The position numbers were made by a program, and so were the translations under genes. Source: Pseudomonadota bacterium (lineage in GTDB: Bacteria; Pseudomonadota; Gammaproteobacteria; Burkholderiales; Burkholderiaceae_E). Taken from it: DNA of 33,759 nucleotides. Every line of letters begins with the position of its first letter. The stretch's first letter is position 1. The stretch covers positions 1 through 33,759 of the forward strand of contig JAKPAM010000176.1 of the NCBI GenBank assembly GCA_029779435.1. The letters are read 5' to 3'. Under the pieces are notes generated by a model, which was given only the letters and a program-made list of their open reading frames with translations, did no database searches and had not been told where the DNA came from. Positions 1-7,473 of this stretch are shown piece after piece.

Positions 1-1
1 G

Positions 2-232
2 CAGATCGGCCCGATCGGCTCACGTGCTGACGTCGTGCTGGCCTTCATCACCGAGGCCGGTGTGATGGTGCGAGCAGGGTGCTTCTTCGATACCCGCGAC
101 GCCTTCGAGCGCGCGATCGAAGAGACGCACGGCGACAACGAGCACGGCCTCGAGTACCGCGCTGCGCTGGCGCTGATCGATGTGCACGCCACGGCATGGC
201 CGGCAGAAGAACAACCCACGGAGGCCGCGTAA
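2..232 (+). CDS. Small phage protein of unknown function, possibly partial at the left edge
   Basis: The frame is open from the first complete codon of the window, so the true start may lie upstream. A GTG at 35 would give a 65-residue protein. The product is acidic and predicted mostly helical, with no motif I recognise. Its stop codon is followed directly by the ATG of the next gene, which supports translation as part of the phage polycistron. Function unknown. Confidence 0.5.
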   Translation, partial: QIGPIGSRADVVLAFITEAGVMVRAGCFFDTRDAFERAIEETHGDNEHGLEYRAALALIDVHATAWPAEEQPTEAA

Positions 233-499
233 ATGGACCCCCGCAAGCGACACCTGATCGACCTCATGAACACGGTCATCACCGCGCAAGTCCGCCGCGC
301 CGGACTCCACCCCTTCGCCGGCTTCCGCGAGCAGCGCACCGCGAAGCTCGCCGTCGAGGAAGCGCGCCACGCGCTGCTCGAAGCGCTCGATGCGCTGCCG
401 CTGCAGCCCGGGCCGACGCCGGCAGACGTGGAACGCGCCAACGACGCAGCGATCGAGTGCTTGGCAGCCGTGCGCGCAGCGATGCGGAGGGCGGCATGA
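233..499 (+). CDS. Small helical phage protein of unknown function
   Basis: An 88-residue protein whose ATG abuts the stop of the upstream gene and whose TGA overlaps the ATG of the next gene (ATGA). It is rich in Ala, Arg and Leu and looks helical throughout, with a Pro-rich break near residues 58-63. No domain recognised. Support comes from tight packing in the operon and the absence of a better frame. Confidence 0.6.
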   Translation: MDPRKRHLIDLMNTVITAQVRRAGLHPFAGFREQRTAKLAVEEARHALLEALDALPLQPGPTPADVERANDAAIECLAAVRAAMRRAA

Positions 500-738
500 G
501 CGAGATCAAGTTCTGCCCCACCTCCGACCGCCAGACGTTCGTGTCGGATGGCATGGGCATCGACCGCGCCATCGTCGCGATCCTGGTGAGCCCGGGCCAG
601 GTGATATTCACGGCCAGAGGTGGCGGGTTCGACCTGCACATGCGCGGCACGCCTGCGCAGATGCGCGAGCTGGCGAAGATGCTCACGCAAGCGGCCAACA
701 TCGCCGAGCACGGCACTTTCGGCGAGGTGTCGGCATGA
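496..738 (+). CDS. Small phage protein of unknown function
   Basis: An 80-residue protein starting at the ATG that overlaps the previous stop by four bases. The frame is open further upstream but only as a shadow of the preceding gene, so 496 is preferred. The N-terminal half looks beta-rich (FVSDGMGIDRA, then a VAILV stretch) and the C-terminal half helical (AQMRELAKMLTQAANIAE). It may be a small single-domain protein. Function unknown. Confidence 0.6.
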   Translation: MSEIKFCPTSDRQTFVSDGMGIDRAIVAILVSPGQVIFTARGGGFDLHMRGTPAQMRELAKMLTQAANIAEHGTFGEVSA

Positions 739-914
739 CCCCGCACGACGACGCCCACTGGGGCGAGGGCCGGTATATGTCGCACGCCGCGGCCGAGCGC
801 AAGATCGCGCAGGCGCGAGCCGAGGGCCGGATCGACTGGCAGTTCGCGGTGTCCATCGCGCTCTTCGTGGGGCTCATCGCTGGCGTGATCCTGGGGGAGA
901 TGACGCGGCCATGA
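735..914 (+). CDS. Small single-pass membrane protein of the prophage
   Basis: A 59-residue protein overlapping both neighbours by ATGA junctions. A charged N-terminal half is followed by a hydrophobic segment at about residues 36-53 (FAVSIALFVGLIAGVILG), long enough for one membrane span. No signal-peptidase site is obvious. Such short membrane proteins are common in phage early operons. Function unknown. Confidence 0.55.
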   Translation: MTPHDDAHWGEGRYMSHAAAERKIAQARAEGRIDWQFAVSIALFVGLIAGVILGEMTRP

Positions 915-1111
915 GCACGCACCCAGTCGTTTGCCCCGTCTGCCACGGCGAAGGCCGCGAGATCACGCACTTCGAGTGCACGCACTGCGCCGGCACCGGG
1001 GTCGTCGATCGGGACGAGTACTACAGCGTCGGCGATCGCGTGGTGTTGATCGGCACGCTGCTGGTCGCGGCGATCGTCACTGTGCTTGTCGCCTGCGGGG
1101 TTATCACGTGA
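911..1111 (+). CDS. Small zinc-ribbon membrane protein of the prophage
   Basis: A 66-residue protein beginning at the ATG that overlaps the previous stop. Residues 8-28 hold two CxxC pairs (CPVCHGEG and CTHCAGTG), resembling one DnaJ-type cysteine-rich repeat that would bind zinc. A hydrophobic segment at about residues 44-63 is a likely membrane span. The combination of zinc ribbon and single span suggests a small membrane-tethered protein. The partner is unknown. Confidence 0.6.
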   Translation: MSTHPVVCPVCHGEGREITHFECTHCAGTGVVDRDEYYSVGDRVVLIGTLLVAAIVTVLVACGVIT

Positions 1112-1398
1112 GCGAGTTCAAGGGCACGCCGGGGCCGTGGAGGCACTACCCAGACGACAACATCATCGTGTCCGCCGACGGCAGGCTGCTGGACTGGGTG
1201 GCAAGGAGCTTGCACGTGACGAGGGAACAGCGGGACGCCAATGCCCGGCTGGTTTCCGCCGCGCCGGATCTGCTGGGCGCGTTGATCGCAATCACCGATC
1301 AACTCGAACGAGTCGGCGACACGCGCCCGCACAAAGACGGCGAGTTCATCGAGCAGGCCCGCGCCGCGATCGCGAAAGCGTTGGGGGAGCAGCCATGA
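1108..1398 (+). CDS. Phage protein of the TPGPW / ANARLxxAAPDLL family
   Basis: A 96-residue protein starting at GTG 1108, overlapping the previous stop (GTGA). It has the two hallmarks of a widespread unnamed phage and prophage family: an N-terminal TPGPW motif (residues 7-11) followed by a short beta-rich part, and a central ANARLVSAAPDLLGAL segment followed by a helical tail. Members are common in early regions of phages of Gram-negative hosts. I know of no established biochemical role. Confidence 0.75.
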   Translation: MSEFKGTPGPWRHYPDDNIIVSADGRLLDWVARSLHVTREQRDANARLVSAAPDLLGALIAITDQLERVGDTRPHKDGEFIEQARAAIAKALGEQP

Positions 1399-1742
1399 GC
1401 CGCATGCCGGGATTCGGTGACAGCGACACGTGGGGCCCCGTCGTCGACCCGCGCGACCCGCGCTGGGTTGATCCGCCCGAGCCGGAGCCGCCCACGCAGC
1501 GCGAAATCGACGAGCGCATCGAACGGATCATCGATCGCATCGACGAGAACGAGCTGGCCGAGCTTGTCGCTTATGACGAGGCTGCCGGCGCGGCGTCGGT
1601 GCGTCTGATCAAGGCCGCTGCCATCTCGTCGGACATCGATCGCATCGTCGCGTGCCGCGCGTTCCAGCGCGCCGTGCGCAAGATGCCGGCGATCCGCGAG
1701 ATGGCTGTGCGCGAGCTGGCGGGCGAGCGGGGTGACGACTGA
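1395..1742 (+). CDS. Phage protein of unknown function with acidic, Pro-rich N-terminus
   Basis: A 115-residue protein with an ATGA overlap to the previous gene. The first 35 residues are rich in Asp, Pro and Trp and probably disordered. The remainder is helical and charged (REIDERIERIIDRIDENEL), compatible with a coiled coil or protein-interaction helix. It lies just before the recombination ATPase gene. Function unknown. Confidence 0.6.
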   Translation: MSRMPGFGDSDTWGPVVDPRDPRWVDPPEPEPPTQREIDERIERIIDRIDENELAELVAYDEAAGAASVRLIKAAAISSDIDRIVACRAFQRAVRKMPAIREMAVRELAGERGDD

Positions 1743-1805
1743 TGAGCCATCAGCAATGGCACGAGCAAGTCGGCCGCCGCGAAGAATTCGAGCAGGAGCA
1801 CAAGG

Positions 1806-2714
1806 ATGAAGTTCGAGAAGGCAGTGCGCAAGAAGGCGAAGCTGCGTTTGGCGATCACCGGCCCGAGCGGGTCGGGCAAGACGCTGGGCGCCCTGATGGT
1901 CGCCAAGGGCCTGGGCGGCCGGATAGCGGTGCTGGACACTGAGCACGGCAGCGCGAGCCTGTACGCCGAGCCGATCACGCTGCCCGGCGGCCAGCGCTTC
2001 GAGCCGCCCGAGTTCGACGTGCTCGAGCTGACCGCGCCCTACTCGCCCGAACGCTACATCGAGGCGATCCGTGCTGCCGAGGATGCCGGCTACCAGACAC
2101 TGGTCATCGACTCGACCACGCACGAATGGTCGGGTACCGGCGGATGCCTGGACATCAATGAGCAGACCGCTCGCGCGAAGTTCAAGGGCAACACATGGTC
2201 GGCGTGGAACGAGACGACGCCGCGGCACCGCGCGTTCATCGACGCCATGCTGCAGTCGTCGATGCACATCATCGCGACCGGCCGCAGCAAGACCGAGACG
2301 GCCCAGACGGATGACGGTGGCCGCAAGAAAGTGGTCAAGCTCGGGATGAAGACCGAGCAGCGCGACGGATTCGAGTACGAATTCACCACCGTCCTGGACC
2401 TGGTGCACGACGGCCACTATGCGGCAGCCACCAAGGACCGCACCGGGCTGTTCACCGGCGATCCGATGCCCATCACCGAACGGACCGGCCAGGACATTCT
2501 GGCATGGCTCGAATCGGGCGAGGAAGGTCCGAACGCCGACAAGATCCTCGCCGCCATCGCGGAGTCCGCAACCGTCGAAGTCCTGAAGGGCCACTTCGAA
2601 GCGGCGATCCTGGTGCTGTCGACGCGGCACCACGATGCCATCAAGGCCGCCAAGAACCGGCGTTACCGCGAGCTGACGGCCCCGACCGAACGCAAGCATG
2701 GCGAGGAAGGCTGA
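1806..2714 (+). CDS. Sak4-like RecA-fold phage recombination ATPase (AAA_24 type)
   Basis: A 302-residue P-loop ATPase. Walker A is GPSGSGKT at residues 19-26, and a Walker B-like strand lies in TLVIDSTTHEW at about residues 98-108. The segment after it (TGRSKTET) resembles the sensor region of AAA_24 phage proteins. Related Sak4 proteins bind single-stranded DNA and promote strand annealing in phage recombination; that role is inferred here. The neighbours NinB and Gp157 fit a recombination/early module. The start is supported by AGGAG at 1794-1798, seven bases upstream of the ATG. The C-terminal helical tail of about 60 residues is poorly conserved in such proteins. Confidence 0.8.
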   Translation: MKFEKAVRKKAKLRLAITGPSGSGKTLGALMVAKGLGGRIAVLDTEHGSASLYAEPITLPGGQRFEPPEFDVLELTAPYSPERYIEAIRAAEDAGYQTLVIDSTTHEWSGTGGCLDINEQTARAKFKGNTWSAWNETTPRHRAFIDAMLQSSMHIIATGRSKTETAQTDDGGRKKVVKLGMKTEQRDGFEYEFTTVLDLVHDGHYAAATKDRTGLFTGDPMPITERTGQDILAWLESGEEGPNADKILAAIAESATVEVLKGHFEAAILVLSTRHHDAIKAAKNRRYRELTAPTERKHGEEG

Positions 2715-2718
2715 CGCC

Positions 2719-3105
2719 ATGCAGAAGACGTTCGTCCTGAGGAACGAGGTCAACGCGCGGCAGCTCTACGCCTTCCTGAAGGTGAATTGGCTGTCGTGCG
2801 CGCAGGCCGGCAAGCCGCTGGCCGTGACCGTCGCCGAGCACAAGGCCCAACGCAGCGATGCCGCCAACCGCAAGTACTGGGCGCTGCTCGCCGAGATTGC
2901 CGAGGGCGCATGGGTCGGCGGCAGGCGATACAGCAAGGAGCAATGGCATCTGTGGTTCGCCGGCGAGTTCATCGGATGGGAAGACCTGCCCGGCGGTCGG
3001 CGCGCGCCCATCAGCACGTCCACGCTCGACGTGGCTTCGTTCTCCGCTTACCTCGATCGCGTCATGCAGTACGCGGCCGAACACCTCGCATTGGAGCTGG
3101 CATGA
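2719..3105 (+). CDS. ninB: Recombination protein NinB (lambda Orf-like)
   Basis: NinB/Orf proteins bind single-stranded DNA and act as recombination mediators in lambdoid phages. The central NRKYWALLAEIAE and the following YSKEQWHLWFAGEF are typical of the family, as is the STSTLDVASFSAYLDRVMQY segment near the C-terminus. Using ATG 2719 gives 128 residues, close to the family length. This start is preferred over an in-frame ATG at 2698 because GAGGAAGG at 2703-2710 is well placed for 2719 and because it avoids a long overlap with the upstream ATPase. It lies directly after the Sak4-like gene, with which it probably works. Confidence 0.85.
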   Translation: MQKTFVLRNEVNARQLYAFLKVNWLSCAQAGKPLAVTVAEHKAQRSDAANRKYWALLAEIAEGAWVGGRRYSKEQWHLWFAGEFIGWEDLPGGRRAPISTSTLDVASFSAYLDRVMQYAAEHLALELA

Positions 3106-3596
3106 ACCTCTTTGAGCTGAGCGCTCAGTACCGCGCCATGGCCGACACGCTGGCCGACCTGAACATCGATGAGCAGACGCTGGTCGACACCCTCGAAGCC
3201 GAGGGCGGCGCGCTGACCGACAAGGCCCAGAACGTCGCCTACGTCATTCGCAATCTCGAAGCGACGGCCGACGCGATCAATGAGGCGGCCGCCGCGATGG
3301 GAGTCCGCCGCAAGGCGATCGAGAACCGCGCCGCCGGCCTGCGCCGCTACCTGCTGGCCGGCATGCAGATGGCCGGCATCACCAAGATCGAGTGCCCGCA
3401 CTTCGTGATCGCGGTCAAGCGCAACCCCGAGGCGTGCGAAATCTTCGATGAGGCGCAGATCCCCGCCGAGTTCATCGTCGCCCCGCCGCCGCCACCGGCA
3501 CAGCCCAACAAGGACGCGATCCGGCTGGCGTTGCAGGCCGGCGAGGACGTGCCGGGCGCGCGGATGACGCGCAGCGTGCGGCTCGACATCAGATAG
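3102..3596 (+). CDS. Siphovirus Gp157-family protein
   Basis: A 164-residue protein starting at an ATG that overlaps the NinB stop. The first 90 residues are helical and coiled-coil-like. They are followed by KAIENRAAGLRRYLLAGMQ and a beta-rich tail around IECPHFVIAVKRNP and EIFDEAQIPAEFI, an order typical of the Gp157 family. Family members have been linked to phage resistance in streptococci and occur in recombination/replication modules, but the molecular activity is not established. A Pro run (residues 128-133) separates the last segment. The gene ends 86 bases before the next start, the first real gap in the operon. Confidence 0.8.
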   Translation: MNLFELSAQYRAMADTLADLNIDEQTLVDTLEAEGGALTDKAQNVAYVIRNLEATADAINEAAAAMGVRRKAIENRAAGLRRYLLAGMQMAGITKIECPHFVIAVKRNPEACEIFDEAQIPAEFIVAPPPPPAQPNKDAIRLALQAGEDVPGARMTRSVRLDIR

Positions 3597-3682
3597 GTTC
3601 ACCAACCCCAGCGCGCGGGCACTTAGACGCTCGTCGGCCGGTGGGCGTGCGCGGCACCGGACACCTTCACCTAAGGATGCAC

Positions 3683-3895
3683 ATGAGGCTCTACCGAATT
3701 GACAACATCGAGACGGATGATATTCACCTCGTCTCGGCCAACTCCGCAGCACAGGCAATCAAGCACGTCGTCGACGGCATGCTGCGCGCCAGCGTGCCCA
3801 GCGGCATCGAGGTCGCGGCGCTGATCTCCGACGGCATCACCGTCGAGCGCGCGGGCAAGGAGCAGGCCGAGCTGCCGGAGGGTGGCGATGCCTGA
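3683..3895 (+). CDS. Small phage protein of unknown function
   Basis: A 70-residue protein. ATG 3683 is chosen because AAGGA at 3673-3677 lies at normal spacing before it; in-frame starts at 3677 and 3641 would add a few unconvincing residues. The sequence begins with a short beta-rich part (MRLYRIDNIETDDIHLVSA) followed by a helix (AAQAIKHVVDGML). This resembles small phage proteins that modify or bind a host factor, but no specific match is claimed. It overlaps the next gene by eight bases. Confidence 0.6.
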   Translation: MRLYRIDNIETDDIHLVSANSAAQAIKHVVDGMLRASVPSGIEVAALISDGITVERAGKEQAELPEGGDA

Positions 3896-4115
3896 GCGGC
3901 AGCGGCTGGCCAATCTGCGCGTCGACACCGACCGCGAGGGTCAGACCGAGACCGGCATCTTCGTGCGCGCGATCCGCGGCGATCGGTGGGTGTCGGCGGA
4001 CATCGCAGACCTGGACAGGGCCAGCCTGATCGCGTGGCTGCGCAGCGAGAAGCAGATCGCGATGAACACCGTGCTCGCGCTGCTCGGGCATACCCACCTG
4101 ACCGAGGGCGAGTGA
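3888..4115 (+). CDS. Small conserved phage protein of unknown function
   Basis: A 75-residue protein starting inside the end of the upstream gene. The pattern FVRAIRGDRWVSADIADLD, then SLIAWLRS, then NTVLALLGH is one I associate with a family of short phage early proteins without assigned function. An in-frame GTG six bases upstream is an alternative start. Packed between two other phage genes on the same strand. Confidence 0.65.
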   Translation: MPERQRLANLRVDTDREGQTETGIFVRAIRGDRWVSADIADLDRASLIAWLRSEKQIAMNTVLALLGHTHLTEGE

Positions 4116-4117
4116 CC

Positions 4118-4567
4118 ATGCCGCGCTCGTCCCGCCCTCGCCGCGCGCGCCGCCCTCGCCTGGTCGCCGAACCCGTGACCGTCGGCCTGCTCGAACAGAT
4201 CCGCCGCATCACCGTTGCCAGCGAAATCGCCATGCGCGTGGGCGCGGCCGACACTGCGACCTACAACGACGTGGCCAGCCTGCTCGATTCGGTCGGCGCC
4301 GCAGTGCTCGGACGCCTGCCAGAGCACCACGCCGACGCGATCAGCATCCAGTCGGCCTGCCTCACGATGATTGCCGCCGGCAAGCGCTGGCGCGGCGACC
4401 TCGTGCCGTTCTCGCCGGCTGACGCAAACGCCATTGCGCGAGGCCTCGATGCCATCGAGCGCCACGTGCCCGAGCTCACCACCACCGCCGACATCAAGCG
4501 TGCCCAGATCCGGGCGCTTAGGGCGCGTGCAAACCAGTCCACCACCGAGGAGTCCACCAGTGCTTAA
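4118..4567 (+). CDS. Phage protein of unknown function with basic N-terminus
   Basis: A 149-residue protein whose first 17 residues are almost all Arg, Pro and Ser, which suggests nucleic-acid contact or a disordered tail. The rest is helical (VTVGLLEQIRRITVASEIAMR and following). GTG 4112, which overlaps the previous stop, is an in-frame alternative start. The TAA is overlapped by the GTG start of the next gene. No domain recognised. Confidence 0.6.
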   Translation: MPRSSRPRRARRPRLVAEPVTVGLLEQIRRITVASEIAMRVGAADTATYNDVASLLDSVGAAVLGRLPEHHADAISIQSACLTMIAAGKRWRGDLVPFSPADANAIARGLDAIERHVPELTTTADIKRAQIRALRARANQSTTEESTSA

Positions 4568-5219
4568 GCTCGATCGTGTCCTCTGCGAGATTCGCACCTT
4601 CGCGCCGTTCAGCAGCCGAAAAGGCCAATGCGGCGTCGTCATCAAGTTCGAGATGTCGACCGGCCCTGAGGTGCTGGACCAGCTCATGCAGGGCCTGTCC
4701 GCCGCGCTGTACAAGCGTCCCGACGTCATAAGCGCGCAGTCGGATGCCACGCAGTCGCCGGCCCGCTTCCCGCAGATCCGCGGCCTGGACATCGATTACA
4801 TGATCGCCGGCGCCGCGGTCGAGATTGACCGCGAGGACCTGCTGGGCGAATGCCGCATGCGGTACACCGATTGCGAGGTCACGAAGGTGCGTCCGGTGCT
4901 CGAAGACGGCGCGTGCTCGTGGACGTTCCTCGTCAAGATCGGCGATCCGGCCCCCGAGGACGTGGGCAAGCTGTATCAGTTGCTCAAGAAGATTGTGGTC
5001 TTGACGATGGTGCCGCCCGAGGCCGCGACGTACGAGCAGCGCGACGACGCGACGGGCGACATGTTCGCCGGCGACCAGCCGGAGACCCACGATGTCGTAG
5101 CCGGCATATGGGAGCGGCAGGACCGCGACGCGGCCGAAGCGGCTGCCCAAGCGGAGGCCGAGGGCGAGCCGGCGCCGAAGAAGCGCGGGCGCAAGGCCGC
5201 CGGCGGGGCGGTGCACTGA
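4560..5219 (+). CDS. Unknown phage protein with basic AT-hook-like C-terminal tail
   Basis: A 219-residue protein starting at GTG 4560, with a strong GAGGAG (4547-4552) seven bases upstream; this fixes the start inside the end of the previous gene. Residues 1-165 look like a mixed alpha/beta domain. After residue 180 come an Ala/Glu-rich helix and a basic end, PKKRGRKAAG, similar to an AT-hook. Its size, its place close to the Sak4/NinB/Gp157 group and its basic tail make a DNA-binding accessory role possible, for example in handling single-stranded DNA. That is a guess from context, not a homology call. Confidence 0.65.
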   Translation: MLKLDRVLCEIRTFAPFSSRKGQCGVVIKFEMSTGPEVLDQLMQGLSAALYKRPDVISAQSDATQSPARFPQIRGLDIDYMIAGAAVEIDREDLLGECRMRYTDCEVTKVRPVLEDGACSWTFLVKIGDPAPEDVGKLYQLLKKIVVLTMVPPEAATYEQRDDATGDMFAGDQPETHDVVAGIWERQDRDAAEAAAQAEAEGEPAPKKRGRKAAGGAVH

Positions 5220-6364
5220 TGCCGGCTATCACACCCGAATCCGGAAGCCAGGCCGAAGCCGAGGCTGGGCGCGGCTCGGCTATCACATCGCCGAACCAGC
5301 AATCCTGCGACACGTCCGGCGATCGTGCCGCGGGCGGCGACATGACAGAAGCGTTTGATCGATGGATGAAATCGAGGAGGATGAACGCGAAGTGCGCTGC
5401 CGGGCGTTTGGTCTACCTTGGCTGGCAGGCCGCCTGGCAGGCAGTTTCCGCCGTCGGCCACCCGCGCGCAATCTCCGAGATCAGCACCCTGCGCGCCGAG
5501 AACGCGCGGCTGACAGCTGACCACAGAGACGAACTGGCTGAGCTGTTCAAGGAGCGCGACGCCGCCGAGGACATGGCCGACCAACTCGCCGCGCAGATCG
5601 CAGCGATCACCGGCGTGGACATCGGCGAGCACAGCAGCGCGAACTGCCCGTGGCGCAATGCGCTGATGGCGGCGGCGGAGTTCGGGCCGGGGCCGGACGA
5701 GCATCCGACCTGGCGCGACGCGGCTGTTGCGGAGAAGGTGCGGCGGATCGCCGTGGAGCGGTCAGTCTTGGATCTGAAGCTCTGCGAGTCGCAACGTCTC
5801 GTCATGCGGCCTGGCCAGGTCTATCGCTTCGTCGTCGACCCGACGTGCGCAGAGTGCCAGCGGATCGCGGCACTTACCGATGCACCGCCGGGGCCGCTGC
5901 CGGTCGGTCTGCTGTCCGCCGAGCCGCGGCGCGTGGCCAAGCTGGCCAAACCGAACCGCGACCGCGATGAACGCGTGGCACCAATGGCCGAGGCCGGCGT
6001 GACAAAGCACGACGTCTCAGCATTCTGGCGGGCGCAGCCGTTCGACCTGGCGCTGCCGAACGACAACGGCACGACGCCGCTGGGTAATTGCGACCTGTGC
6101 TTCCTGAAGGGCGCGGCGAAGGTCATGCGGATCATCCGCGATGAGCCTGAGCGTGCGGTCTGGTGGGCGCGGCAAGAGCAGCGAATCAGCGAGATCGCCA
6201 ACAAGCCGAGCGGCGCACGGTTTCGCGACCACCGCCCCACGTACACGACGATGCACGCTGCCTGGACGGGCTCGTTGCAGGATCTGTTGCACGGCCAGTC
6301 GCCAGCCGAACTGCTCGCCGGCCTGCCCGGTGACGAGCTGGAGGATTGCGAATGCACGGACTGA
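5219..6364 (+). CDS. Chimeric protein: unknown N-terminus plus C-terminal part of a phage PAPS-reductase-like protein
   Basis: A 381-residue frame from ATG 5219 (TGATG overlap with the previous stop); ATG 5342 is an in-frame alternative. Residues 1-230 are unrelated to the second part: a disordered lead, a coiled coil (EISTLRAENARLTADHRDEL) and small CxxC-like segments. From about residue 234 the sequence follows the C-terminal half of phage phosphoadenosine-phosphosulfate-reductase-like proteins: EPRRVAKL, then VTKHDVSAFWRAQPFDLALP, GNCDLCFLKG, ERAVWWARQE, GARFRDHRPTY and a terminal CEC. The SGGKDS nucleotide-binding loop of the intact family is absent. It is therefore probably the product of an internal deletion and unlikely to be an active PP-loop enzyme. 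Confidence 0.75.
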   Translation: MPAITPESGSQAEAEAGRGSAITSPNQQSCDTSGDRAAGGDMTEAFDRWMKSRRMNAKCAAGRLVYLGWQAAWQAVSAVGHPRAISEISTLRAENARLTADHRDELAELFKERDAAEDMADQLAAQIAAITGVDIGEHSSANCPWRNALMAAAEFGPGPDEHPTWRDAAVAEKVRRIAVERSVLDLKLCESQRLVMRPGQVYRFVVDPTCAECQRIAALTDAPPGPLPVGLLSAEPRRVAKLAKPNRDRDERVAPMAEAGVTKHDVSAFWRAQPFDLALPNDNGTTPLGNCDLCFLKGAAKVMRIIRDEPERAVWWARQEQRISEIANKPSGARFRDHRPTYTTMHAAWTGSLQDLLHGQSPAELLAGLPGDELEDCECTD

Positions 6365-6675
6365 GCGTCACCGCCCCGCTCTGCGGCCACCCACCGTTCG
6401 TCGAGCACGAGCGCGCCTGGTACGTCACCGGTCGCGGTGCGATGCGACCATGGTGCCCACGCTGCGCCGCCGACCCCAGCTATAAGCCGCCGCGTGGCTG
6501 GCGCCGTGCCGCGAACCTCGACCAGTTGTTCAATCCGCCGCCACCGCCGCCCGTCGAGACGTTCGAGCGGCGCATTGAGCGCCTGGCGCGCGCCGGCAAG
6601 TGGCCGTTTCCGATCCACGGTGCGCCGCGGCATCGCGCTGGCCTGCGGCCGCCGGCGGAGGTGCTTGAGCCATGA
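6352..6675 (+). CDS. Small phage protein of unknown function with Cys/His motif
   Basis: A 107-residue protein. ATG 6352 is chosen over TTG 6346 because GGAGG at 6340-6344 is seven bases before it. It overlaps the end of the chimeric gene. The N-terminal 40 residues contain CGH and CPRC, a possible zinc site. A seven-residue proline run lies in the middle, and the C-terminus is basic. No family recognised. Confidence 0.55.
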   Translation: MHGLSVTAPLCGHPPFVEHERAWYVTGRGAMRPWCPRCAADPSYKPPRGWRRAANLDQLFNPPPPPPVETFERRIERLARAGKWPFPIHGAPRHRAGLRPPAEVLEP

Positions 6676-6848
6676 CGCCCGCCCACCGAGACCTCATCCG
6701 CATGCTGGTCGAACAGATCCTCGCCGAGGCACCAGCCGAAGACCTGGAAATCGAATCCGGTATTGTTGCTTCACCACAGCCTGATCGTTCCAACCCGCTC
6801 TTGGAGTCACCCCATGCCGGACAGATCCTCGCCCTGGCCCGTCGGTAG
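6672..6848 (+). CDS. Possible very small phage protein
   Basis: A 58-codon frame whose ATG overlaps the previous stop (ATGA) and which ends 35 bases inside the next gene. The first 30 residues are plausible: MTPAHRDLIRMLVEQILAE followed by an acidic stretch. The part overlapping the next gene may be unselected. Without it there would be about 140 bases of non-coding DNA in an otherwise gapless operon. Moderate to low confidence. Confidence 0.4.
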   Translation: MTPAHRDLIRMLVEQILAEAPAEDLEIESGIVASPQPDRSNPLLESPHAGQILALARR

Positions 6849-7473
6849 CCGATTCGGACGCCTGACGGTCAGCGGCTGGGAATTTCGTGCCGCGCCCAGC
6901 GGCCGCCAGCGCCGGCGCTTCTACGCGTGCGCATGCGACTGCGGCTCAACGGTCAAAGTAAGGTCATGCCAACTTTCGTCGGGCCGGACATCTTCGTGTG
7001 GTTGCTTGAAGCGCGAGGCGTGGATTGAAGCCAGAACGACCCACGGAGGCCGTAAAACGCCCGCCTATTCGATTTGGAGCGACATGAAACGCCGTTGCTT
7101 GGCCCCGTCGCATTCGTCCTTCAAGCACTACGGCGGCCGCGGAATTGCAGTGTGCGAGCGATGGGATTCATTCGAGAACTTCCTGGCAGATATGGGCCAA
7201 CCGCCGCCCGGCATGTCGATCGACCGCATCGACGTGAACGGCAACTACGAGCCATCGAACTGCCGCTGGGCAACGGCCGAAACGCAGCGTAACAACCGCA
7301 GATGCAGCCATTTCGTTGAGTCCGCCGGGAAGCTTCAGACTATCGCGCAATGGTCCAGAGATACCGGCATCCCGGAACGGCGCATTGCTGATCGACTTCG
7401 GAATGGATTTTCGGCCGAAGACGCGTTGTCCCCCAACCCGCTTCCCAGGCGTCGCAAGAGGGTGGGCCAGTGA
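6814..7473 (+). CDS. HNH-like phage endonuclease-type protein with zinc ribbon
   Basis: A 219-residue protein. ATG 6814 has GGAG at 6803-6806, seven bases upstream; an earlier in-frame TTG at 6763 is less likely. Residues 10-70 form a beta-rich segment with a CACDCG...CGC zinc ribbon. It is followed by the block typical of HNH/AP2-associated phage proteins: YSIWSDMKRRC, HYGGRGIAVCERW, SFENFLADMG, SIDRIDVNGNYEPSNCRWAT and QRNNRR. The family resembles free-standing homing-type nucleases, but cleavage activity is not demonstrated. The C-terminal 50 residues could be a DNA-reading helix. It overlaps the recombinase start (GTGA). Confidence 0.75.
   Translation: MPDRSSPWPVGSRFGRLTVSGWEFRAAPSGRQRRRFYACACDCGSTVKVRSCQLSSGRTSSCGCLKREAWIEARTTHGGRKTPAYSIWSDMKRRCLAPSHSSFKHYGGRGIAVCERWDSFENFLADMGQPPPGMSIDRIDVNGNYEPSNCRWATAETQRNNRRCSHFVESAGKLQTIAQWSRDTGIPERRIADRLRNGFSAEDALSPNPLPRRRKRVGQ

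Noticed and set aside
1742..1942. A 66-codon plus-strand frame whose ATG overlaps the previous stop, just before the Sak4-like gene
   Set aside because: More than two thirds of it lies inside the well-supported ATPase gene in another frame, and the Gly/Arg/Asp-rich end looks like an out-of-frame reading of it.
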